DNA of 64,000 nt from NCBI GenBank assembly GCA_020137815.1, contig CM035362.1, positions 3,966,476-4,030,475 on the forward strand, read 5' to 3'. The notes under the pieces are model-generated. The model searched no databases. It saw only the letters and a list, made by a program, of their open reading frames with translations, and was not told the origin of the DNA. The position numbers were made by a program, and so were the translations under genes. Below are positions 12,501 through 24,500 of this stretch, piece by piece (position 1 is the first letter of the stretch; each line of letters starts with the position of its first letter). The DNA is from Hormiphora californensis. Taxonomy: Eukaryota; Ctenophora; Tentaculata; Cydippida; Pleurobrachiidae.

Positions 12501-15500
12501 TCTTACCATGGTTACCGTTGTGGTCTGTTACCATGGTTACCCTGTTTTTATTGTTTATTGTGATCAGGCAGATCCTTTCTCTTGTGCTTTGCTCAATGTG
12601 AGTGGAGCGAGCTGAGAGTAGGAATCGTTGTTTGTATCAGTATAATTTAATCAGTATCAGTATAATTTAATCAGTATCAGTATAATTTAATCAGTATCAG
12701 TATAATTTAATCAGTATCAGTATAATTTAATCAGTATCAGTATAATTTAATCAGTATCAGTATAATTTAATCAGTATCATTATAATTTAATCAGTATATC
12801 AGTATAACTTAACAGCATATCAGTATAATTTAATAAGTACATATTACAGGGTATGATAGGGAAAGAAAAGGTAACAATATTTCTTGTGAAAATTATCTCG
12901 TACGGTTTTTTTCTTTATATGAAAACTTGAACGGAAGCTATCGAGAAGCTTTTCTTTGCTTACTCAACAAGTCTTTGCTATACAAAACGCTACCGTTCGT
13001 CCGTTCGCATAATATATACTCGACTAAACTTTTCGAGAAGATCTTACTTCCGGACAGACACATGACCATAACAATTCTAACTAAACTGCAGTTTTGAGAG
13101 TTTCATCGCACACAGCTCTGATATTATTGTTGCAACATTCCCTTGTTGAGTAAGGGGAGATCTCACCAGCAGCCCTTACTCAACAACTGTATTGCAGCGC
13201 CATACCCCATTTGACAGTGCGCTGATTAGATGGGGTCGCCGCGCCAGACAGCTCAACAAAGATTAACTGCACTCTAATATTGGGTGGCCTGACTATGTAC
13301 ATTGTTCATAGATTAATCCCTTACTCAAATTTTCGCCACCCTTTTCAGACACGTCGGAAGCCGGTTGACGACGACGTTGAATTCGCACCCCAACTTCGGG
13401 CATACGACTACGATGAAAACGAAACGAGAAGATCACCAACTTGGAAAGAGAAATTCTACTATTTCTATACATCACCTGTCATCAAGTTTTACCTAAACAC
13501 CCTGACATACCTTCTCTTTTTATTGTTATATGGGTGAGTAATGACGTCACACAGGTGTAATGACGTCACACAGGTGTAATGACGTCACACAGGTGTAATG
13601 ACGTCACACAGGTGTAATGCACGTCACACAGGTGTAATGACGTCACACAGGTGTAATGCACGTCACACAGGTGTAATGACGTCACACAGGTGTAATGACG
13701 TCACACAGGTGTAATGACGTCACACAGGTGTAATGACGTCACACAGGTGTAATGCCGTCACACAGGTGTAATGACGTCACACAGGTGTAATGACGTCACA
13801 CAGGTGTAATGACGTCACACAGGCGTAATGACGTCACACAAGTGTAATGACGTCACACAGGTGTAATGACGTCACAAACGTGTAATGACGTCACACAGGT
13901 GTAATGACGTCACACAGGTGTAATGACGTCACACAGGTGTAATGACGTCACACAGGTGTAATGACGTCACAAACGTGTAATGACGTCACACAGGTGTAAT
14001 GCACGTGATGTAGGTAATGGCGTCATGTGATATGAGTGATATGTCAAGCAGTATCTGATATCGGTTATTGTATCTCTCAAATCGAAAACTTTAACCCGAT
14101 ACGATAGTATTTTTAACTCACTATTATTCACTTACTAATCAACTAATTAACTAATTATAACTTCTCTGAATCTCAGATTTGGTTTATTAGTTGAGAATGA
14201 TGGCCTAGTGATAGACAAGAATGGATCCAGGCTGGAGTACCAAGATCTCTATACCATGGTCTTTGTGCTGTCTACCGTACCAGTCGAGTTAAATCAGGTA
14301 CGTCTCCAACACCATCTTTGGGCATATAATGACGTCATCACATGCCTAAATATGGTTTGTACTAGTACTGCAGTCGGACCCCGATTTACCGGGTAAAACC
14401 CTTTCCCCCGAGCATCCCGGTAAATCGGGGTATGACTGTATGTCTTGATAAACTATCAAGTTTCTTGTTCCTATTGATTATTTAATTAAGGAGTTAATTA
14501 ATTTTAATCACTGCTCTTTTTTAATTAAGGAGTTAATTAATTTTAATCACTGCTCTAGATACGAAATGGTCGGACGAAAAGTAATTGGAAAAAGTTCAAG
14601 GATCACTTTATGGATTTGTATAACTTTATGGACGTTATAGCTGTTCTCATGTTCATTGGTACGTTGCCCTTATATGGTATTGGTATGTTGCCCATATATG
14701 GTATTGTGATGTTGTCTGGAATCTTCTGTTTGCTAATCCAATCTAAGAATTTTCAAACGGTTGCTGAACTGTCTGTATAATAAATCACATGTTAACATCT
14801 TTCTCTTCATCTTCTTATATCCTAACGATTCTCAGGTGCATTCGGATTGAAAGCCAGTACCCCCTGGATATGCGCCAAGTCGCAACCAGAGGCCTGTATT
14901 GCAGATGGCGGACACACAGCACTCGATCTAAACAACTTCGGGTATTATAAATCATGTCTGAACAATCAATCCATGATCACATTTAGACTCAATATTATAC
15001 CTTCATAAACTAATTCATTAAGCTTTTCTTTACATGTTAGCTTGCATGATTGATCGATTTCAATCGGTTTTCCTCGCGTGATTCCTCACGATGCACGTGC
15101 AGCGCGTGAGTTCTGATGTACTTAGTTGCACGTGCAACGGAGTGCGGGAGAACTCACGCACTCAAATACACGTGCAACGCGTGAGTTCTCACGCACTCAG
15201 ATGCACGTGCAGCGCGTGAGTTCTCACGCACTCAGTTGCACGTGTAGCATGATTAACGCCATAAAATTCCTCTTTCCAGTTCGTACCACATCAGTTCAAT
15301 GCTATCCACCTTGGTATTTGTCATCTACATGTTTCGTCTTATGGCCTACTTCCGCATCCACCCATTGATTGGTCCTAAAATCTTCACTCTTCAACGGATG
15401 ACTATAGACCTAGTGTTCTTCCTCTTCTTACTCATGGTAATTAAACTAATTAGCTAATTAATCAATTACCCACCTCCCGCAGGACGTACCACGCCAACAG

Positions 15501-18500
15501 GCTGCTCTCCGCTATGTGTTTTAGTTTCTACTGCTTTCGGTTCGTCCAGTTATTTGAGATAAATGACCAAATTGGACCTAAAGTGTTTATGCTTAAAAAA
15601 ATGGCTATTGATCTCTTCTTCTTCCTCTTCCTCCTTTTGGTAAATTTGAAGCGAGGGATATAGAGACATATATAGGAAGAGATAAGTTGCATATACACTT
15701 TTAGCACGCGTTTCATGGCTAGTTTTTAGCACATATTGGAGCTCCAAGTCCAAAGTCGATGAAAATTTCACAACTTTTTATGCCCTAATAATCCAACACG
15801 CCCTTTTAGTAAAATATCTTGAACCAACCCGTATTTGACTAGCATTTTTTAATCCCATCCCCTCCCCAGGTGTTCACTGTTTCCTACGGTGTTGCATCTC
15901 AAGCTCTGCTCTACCCATTCCGTGAGGACAGTTGGTCTGGGGCAGCTTTTGAACTTCTCGGCAGGTCATACCTTAATGTGTTCGGGGAGATTGATATGGA
16001 CGGGTTCGAGGATGATCTTAAATCAGGTAGGATAATTATATGATGGGTTGATTAATTTGTTAATTTGTTAATTGGGCGAATTATCCTACTGATAAGATTC
16101 TAACCAACCTTTCGAGTTTTTTTATAACAGGTGCATATTGACATACCACTCATTCCCTATAATACCAAATAGTTATTCGACTAATTATTATCTACTAATC
16201 ATTCAACTAATCATTCAACTAATTATTTAATTAGGCCATTGCGAGTTCAACGACACCAGTACCTTTCTCCACACCAACTTTACCGCGTATTCCAGCGAAA
16301 TAGCTGATGTTGCCGATCTTGAGTGCACTAAGGATAATTTGCTTGAATACACCACGGTTAATATAATTCGCAGTAATTAGCAATAATTAGCAGTTTATAA
16401 TTAGCAGTTATTTATTAGCAGTAATTAGGCAGTTAGCATCACTCACAAAGCAAATTCATATGCAGCTAATGACACCTTCATGTCACCATTACAAATTTGC
16501 TATAGAAACAATCCTTGTGCTAGGTCACTGCGGGACGTATTCTACGTTTCCGTGGACAAATTGGGAGGCTTACAGCCCCGCGGAGATTAACAAGTCTAGT
16601 ACCTGCACCTTCGATAATTGCAAGGAATATACAATTGTAAATTAATTAGCCGTTAATTAATTAGCCGTTCTAATTCTAGCCGTTAGACTATGATACTAGT
16701 TCCATATGGATCACTGTAAAGCTCTCTGATGTGTTACTAAAAATACTATAAAACACTCCCCACTCTACTAATTATCTAATTACTCTAATTATAAAGGAAG
16801 CAGCACAATACTAATCTATGACACGTTCTGTAATCTTCTGTCAGAGCAATGGCCTGACCCATTCTCGCTTCTCTCAAATAAGCGCGAGAACTGTGGTCAG
16901 AGCATTGGCCTGACAGGTAATCTTCAGATCATACTACCGCGCTCTTTCCAATAACTTCTTACTCTAACCCTACTTGATAACGAAGTTACCCCTCCCGTGC
17001 CAGAGCGCGAAGGGGTTATTTCGTAACCAATTACTCTACTTGGTAAAGATTCTAGGAACTATATTATAGCCCACATACCCCTTTCATCTTCTCATGTCCA
17101 TGAATCTTGTTGAGTCAACAGCATGAAACCACTATAATAATTGTAATACTGACTTGCTGCAGTATTACAAGACAGTGGGACACCCTGTACTGACTTGCTG
17201 CAGTATGGTGGGGGATGGTAGAAGCCGGCCACTGCCCTCTTCTTGGCCACTACCATGAAAGCTGGTCCATTTTAAGCCTGCACCCATCCCCATGCCTCTA
17301 TTATTTCCGCCTCCCCATCTCCCTCTCCCAGCTGCCTATTTTAAGCCCAATATCTCCCTCTCTGACAGGCCCCATCTCCCTCTCCCAGCTGCCTATTTTA
17401 AGCCCATGATCTCCCTCTGACAGGCCACTGTGTAGGCTGGAATACTACCCTCTTATTGCACCCCTCTATGGGAAAAATGGCCTGTACTACGAAAAATCTT
17501 ATGCACGATACTAAGGTATAAAGTGGAGTTACATGTGGTGTTACTTGTGGAGTTACATGGGGTGTTACATGTGGTGTTACATGTGCTGTTACATGTTACA
17601 ATGTTACATGTGGTGTTACATGTTACATGTGCCTTGCAAGCTACTGTGTCTATTACGGTGTCTATCACGCACACAAATGTCCTTACCTTCGTGGTAATGA
17701 CCTCGTGGAAATTACCTCGTGGAAATGACCTCGTGGAAATGACCTGATCGTTACGGCTACGCCACGCTGATTGCTGAACACCCTCGCCTATAGTTTGGTC
17801 CGTGAGGTTCAGTTTACTTCATGCTACACGTGCAACCTGCTATGCTATCAATGTGCCTGTATGTGTTACATGTGATATGAAATTGATGCTGGATGGTTTA
17901 TTTTGCAATGTGTAGTCCATAACATTATGTATAGTCAGACCCCCGATTTACCAGGCAGAACCCTTTCCCCCGAGCATCCCGGTTAATCAGGGTCCGACTG
18001 TACTTGTATAGCCTTTCTCAGCCTTTCTCAGCAGCACTTTTTGTAGCCCAAACTCAGGAACCGACCGAATAAGGAAATACTGGTCCCTGATTGGCTGATA
18101 ACCAGTCACGTGCCCTAAATAACGAATTCTGATTGGTTGTTTACTTGTGTCGGTCGGTTCCTATACCCACAACAATTCCTCTAACACACCCTCACTAGGT
18201 GGGTCAAGTAAACTTCTACACTGCTTTTGGGTTGCTCTGTATGTACCTTCTGTTTGTCAACGTCATGCTTATCAACCTTCTCATCGCTATCTTCTCAAAC
18301 ACCTACGAAAATGTGGAGCAGCAATCTGGTAAGAGCTGGAGGTTAACATTATTGAATGTGTAATATTATTGAATGTGTAACATCATATTGTTGTGTAACA
18401 TCAGCTGCTTATAATAACCTCTCCACCCCCGCCAGGTATCATCTACAAGACCCAACGTGCTGAGATGATCCTGGAATTCATGCAAAGACCTCCCCTTCCC

Positions 18501-21500
18501 AACCCTCTTTCCCTTCTATACTTCTCATTCCTCGTGTCGCGGAAGATCTATCAGAAATATATCAAGAGGATTAACTATGAGCGGGATCTACAGAAGATGA
18601 GTAAGTTAATATGTGCTGAACCATTAGCCAGGAACCGACCGAATCAGGAAATACTGGTCCCTGATTGGCTGATAACCAGTCACGTGACCTAAATAACGAG
18701 TTCTGATTGGTTGTTTACTTGTGTCGGTCGGATTAGCGAGACCTAGGACTGTGTATAATTAGCTCATTTGGTACTTTCTCCAATCGTTGCAGCTTGGTTC
18801 CCACAAACTTACGAAACTACTTTTACTCCCTAACAATTCTGCCTCTCCCCAGTATATTTTCTAACAATTCTCCCTCTCTACCCAGTGTCAAATAAAACTA
18901 CTTTTACCCCCTCATATTATCTAACAAATTCTCTGTCCAGTATCAAATATGCCAAGTGGACGGCACAGTTCGATGGCCTACAGAAGTTCTCTGATGGAGG
19001 CGGAGTGTAGGGCCCAGTTTATACGGAAAACTAAGCTAGAGGCAGGAAATCAAACAGTCTCAGCCCTCTCAAGGTATACATATCAGAAATATAACATGGA
19101 GAAAATGCATAACGATCATTACAAATCCACTAGGTGTATTGCAATAAACCCCACAACAAGAACAATTGTTTTTGCCAAAAATATCACTTTTTCTCACTGT
19201 TTTTTATTCACATTATTATTGAGCCACGCGGTTATAGAATAACCCCATACTGGTCCCTGATTGGCTGATAACCAGTCACGTGACCTAAATAACGAGTTCT
19301 GATTGGCTTATAGAATAACCCCATTACAGCGCTAGAACCGCAATATTGTAAGTGTATCTTCTTCAAAACCTAGTTCTCTACTTAGTCCTTGACCTCTCAT
19401 TCTATCGTGTGACTTAATAAATCACAGAACGTTGACCTGTATACTGTATAATTCTACACAATATACTATACTATATTCTATACTATATTCTATACAATAT
19501 ACTATACCCTTCGAGGGATACTATACCCTTCGAGGGATATCGCTACACTATCATACATGATATGACAGTGGTTACTTTTACTGTTTGAATACTCATTAAA
19601 TAAAATGACCCTTTACTAAGCCGCCCTACAAGTCACTATAACAGCCTTTTTCTAATCCTCCACTCCCCCATCCACACCACCCCTCCACATGTGGACCCCC
19701 TCCACATATGACACCTCTCCCTCCATGCCTTGTCCATGACACATCTGACAGCACACTATTTTTTTACAGCAATGAGAACAACTTTGAGCCTACGTAAGTG
19801 CGAGCTGTAAACGCTGTGTGTATGCTGCACGTGTAAAGCAGGAACCGACCGAATCAAGAAATACTGGTCCCTGATTGGCTGATAACCAGTCACGTGACCT
19901 AAATAACGAGTTATGATTGGTTGTTTACTTGTGTCGGTCGGTTCCTGGTGTAAAGAAGCATATAAATCATCAACTAATTATATATGCAGCTAATTAATAA
20001 CTGTATATCCTGCTAATTATATCCTGCTAATTATATCCTGCTAATTAAGTTCATTAAATTGGAAATTCTTAACTTGATTTATACTGTGTGACATATATAC
20101 TCATAAAAAAGCACTATATTCTTACGCAATAGCTGTTGACTTTGCAAGATAGAATATGCTTCATAACTACACCATTACATAACCCATCCTCCCTACCCAG
20201 ACAATACCACGACCTATCGAACCGTATAATGAGGCTGGAGAGTCAGCTTGTAAGCACGGGAGATAAGATATCGGAGATACATGAAGTGGTAGCCCAGAGG
20301 GCACGGATCAAAATAAAGGTAACCCACGTGGGAGAGGGGTGTCGGTATGAGGTACCTCGATTTACGGGGCAAATCCCTTTTTATTTCACTGATCAGCATC
20401 CCGGTAAATTATTATAATATAGGGAGGTGTTGCAATTAGCAATTCAATGCTGGGTTACCATGTTTTGGCATGAGGCTCAAATAACAAAGGGTAGTATTGC
20501 CTCACTAGAGTCACATGATATAGCGGTGTTTCCAGTTTCGTGCAAGTTTCAATGGACCATTTAATTAAAGTAAATCACTCAATTATAGTTGCTGTCAACA
20601 AATAATAAGCTACAAAAAGACTGTATACAAATCTGTAGATGCAACTTACATAGACCAATTGAGTGTTTACTAGGGTACAGACAGACACTGTGGGTTGGGT
20701 TTTACTTGCTATACTTTCTGTTAACTGCTAAACTTTAACTGTGATCTTCCTTCATAAATCAGAAAATAGCTCGTACTATACCGTTAGCCCTTTTTTAGTT
20801 CGTACAAACAATGAAACATAAACTAGTAAAGAACATGATGAATATCAATGATATATGACTTGTTTGATTGAAAACGAGCTGTATCTTCTATGAAGAATCC
20901 ATGCAGCTCACGTATTCAATAAAACAAGTTTCCCGTTTCTCTCAGCACCCCTCGGGCGACAACGACCACTCTGACAGACATCCACCAAACGCGGCTCAGG
21001 TTTTCCAAAATCTCCTTAAAAAAGTCAAGAGACGCCGCGAGACAAGCGAGGGCGCCGAGTCCCTGGGCGAGTCGCTGGGCGAGGTTGAATCTACCGAGGT
21101 AGAGCTGAGTGAGAATTGAGAAAGGCACGTGCTGACCATTAGATCAGTGGACCGTCTAGTGAATGTGCGTGTGGACCGTGTGTGGAAGTTTGCACGTGCT
21201 GACGAGATAACACATTGGAGTATATGCACGAGATATTATGAATACTCTGACACCCCCTGATTTTAAACAGAGCATGTTTTCTGCTGAGTGACACTGCATT
21301 GATCTGCCACACTGTCCCACACTGTCCCACATAGTCGCTGCTCGAGGGACAGTGTAGACAGTCAATGACATTATTATATTGACATTATTCAAATAAAATT
21401 AGTTTCGGAGCTGGGATACTGATATGTTATTTTATGACTGGGTTATAATTGCTCTGATCACCACTGCACTGCTGTTTCCATATTTTTTCTGCTGTTGACT

Positions 21501-24500
21501 GTTGACCATATATGGACATATGACGTCATCATGATTTCTGCTGAAACTCCCCCTCCCCCTCCCCCTCTGACCCCTTCCCTCACAACCCCCCTCCCCTTCC
21601 AGCCATCTATAGATCAGTGGAAGGGTATAATCTCCCACACCCTCTCTCTAACATCACCCTATCCTGGTACGGAGGTGGAACGGTTCCCGCTAACTAAGGA
21701 ACAAGCCAACTGGAAGGTATGTTATGATATGTGATATGTGATATGTGATATGTGATATGTGATATGTGATATGTGATACGTGATCTTGTGTGTGATATGT
21801 GATCTTGTGTGTGATATGATCTTGTATGTGATGTGTGATCTTGTATGTGATATGTGATCTTGTGTGTGATATGTGATCTTGTGTGTGATATGTGATCTTG
21901 TGTGTGATATGTGATATTGTGTGTGATATGTGATCTTGTGTGTGATATTTCTGTGTGACTAGAAATAATTTGGCTCTTAAACTAAAAATCCATCACATTT
22001 CCTCAAATATTCTATAGTTTTTGGGGATATCTGAAAATCTCCTTGCCCTATAGATTCCAAAAATTATTCTTGCTTTTATCTAACAGCCCATATTAGGTCA
22101 TTTAATCCCACGCTCCTTATTAGGTTATTTTATCCCAACTTCTATTCCTTATTAGGTAAAGGTAGATAACTACACTCCCCCTACCTTTGATAATAAAAGT
22201 ATTCCCCACTTGGACCCCATCAATCCGTAAGTAACTAAATGCAGTTCAATATTCTATCTGTTTGAAACAGTATTCTATCTGAGAGCTAACTGGAATGAAA
22301 AGTGAAACTGAAAGCTAAACTAATCGCGGCATAGTAAACCTGACGACAGCTCTGACTAGCATCATGACTAATTATAATACTGATTGACTATAACATACTA
22401 GACTACAGTATAGTACTGACTAATTAACTGACCAATTAACTGACCAATTAACTGACTAATTAACTGACTAATTAACTGACTAATTAACTGACCAATTGAC
22501 TGACCAATTGACTGACTAATTAACTGACTAATTAACTGACTAATTACCGGACTAATTACCGGACTAATTAATTGACTAATTACCTGATCAATTAATGACT
22601 AATTAACTGACTAATTAACTGACTAACTAACTGACTCGCAGGGAGGTATATCTCATGAAGATTCCAGCGCCCAAACGAGATCACACCTGCCATTCACCGA
22701 GTCCCGACACAACGACAGACACTACTGAAGACAAACCGACAGATCAGACTGGTACAGAGGGGACTACTGCAGATCAGACTACAGCAGAGGGGACTACTGC
22801 TGTAGAGGGATCGGGGGCAACTAGGGATTACATGATCGTCAATGATATCTGTCTGGTCAATGTGTTTAGAGATGACACTGAAGAAGACATGTACGAACAA
22901 ACAACCACATGATAACCACATAGCAACCACATAACAACCACATAACAACCACATAACAACCACATAACAACCACATAACAACCACATAACAACCACATAA
23001 CAACCACATAACGACCACATAACAACCACATAACGACCACACGGGTCATGGACATATTACATAATTACCCAATTAGTGTAATTACTACTAAATGACTATA
23101 CCTAACACACGGTGTGTTCTAAACCAGTTTACACGCTCTCTTTTCCAGGGCCGAAATAAAGTTCAACCATGTCGACAATAATGGAGTTGACAGGATCAGT
23201 TACATGGGTCGGTACAATGTGTCATCTTCTGGCAATTACCCAAGGTAATTAATTAGTATAATTAACTCTAATTAATTAGTAACAGATAGTAAATAACTAA
23301 TTAGCGGATCAGTTATATTAGTTTTGAATCACTTCATTGCGTCCCTTAATATAAACAACATATTATAGTCACCTGATCATATGAGCCAGGAATTTAATAT
23401 ACTGACTCCACACTAGGAACCCGAAAGGAAGGACGGGGCTAGAGGGACGAGGCAACCTACCCCGATGGGGACCCAACAAGATGTCAATTATCATCGTTAG
23501 CAGGTAATGGTTTGAGAACTTTATAATTTCCAAAAATATATCTCAAATTGAACCAGTATTCTCCTATAATATGCTTCGTATTTATTGTCTCTTTATCTTT
23601 TATTTCCCTCAAAATACTCCCTATAAATACATAAGATTTAGTTAGTTAATATAATTAATTTAATTAACTAACTAATTAATCAGGTATAAAGTTTAGTTAA
23701 CTAATTAATTAACTAACTATAAAGTTTAATTAACTAATTAACTAATCAGGTATAAGGAGGTTACAACCCATACCGACCCACAACATGGGCACAGTATGAT
23801 TGTCAATAAACAGGGTAAACCAGTGGCAGAGGTGCTCCTGTTGAGGATGGAGGGTTCCGAGAACTATGTCTTCCCTCAGGTGAGAGAGAGAACTATGTCT
23901 TCCCTCAGGTGAGAGAGTAATATCTACAATGGATATAGTGTCTATAATTAATAAGGTAATATGGTAGTTCTGGGCTGAACTTTTTCGACCGCTTTAAAGC
24001 GCTTTAAAGCGTTTGAGAAAGCGCTTTATAGCGCTATAAAGCGCTTTAAAGCGGTACCGCTTTAAAGCGCACCGCTTTAAAGCGCTTTTAAAGCGCTAAA
24101 AGCGCTTTAAAGCGATTCTTGTAGCGATTTAAAGCGCTTCCGAAAGCGCTATAAAGCGCTTTCGCAAGCGCTTTAAAGCGCTACCGCTATAAAGCGCTTT
24201 TTTTGTTCAAAATCCAAAAATAAAGCGCTTTAAAGTGCTTTAAAAGCGCTTTAAAAAGCGCTATAAAGCGCTTTTAAGAACGCTTTATAGCGCTTTAAAG
24301 CGCTTTTAGCGCTTTATAGCGCTTTAAAGCGCTTTAAATCGTACAATAGCGCTTTAAAGCGCTTTTTAAAGCGCTTTTAAAAGCGGTCTAAAAAGCACTT
24401 TTAAAAAGTGGTTTAAAAAGCGCTACAAAGCGCTATAAAGCGCTTTTTAAAGCGCTATAAAGCTATAAAGCGCTTTATAGCGCTATAAAAAGCGCTTTCG

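Larger units (their letters stand above)
17140..18198 (+). repeat. Intron stretch with short duplications and tandem GTTACATGT repeats
   Basis: Contains a duplicated ACTTGCTGCAGTAT (about 17152 and 17193), a duplicated TCTCCCTCTCCCAGCTGCC block (17317, 17370) and a GTTACATGTGGT array (17520-17635). Apparent reading frames are repeat translations. No exon was identified here. Confidence 0.6.

Noticed and set aside
16796-16914. Third alternative pore exon (FCNLLSEQWPDPF)
   Set aside because: Length and cysteines are suggestive, but the donor phase (1) does not fit the next exon and similarity to the other two is weak. It also contains an internal duplication of GTCAGAGCA(A/T)TGGCCTGAC.
22694-23055. 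Minus-strand Val/Cys/Trp-rich frames
   Set aside because: Translation of the AACCACATAAC minisatellite.
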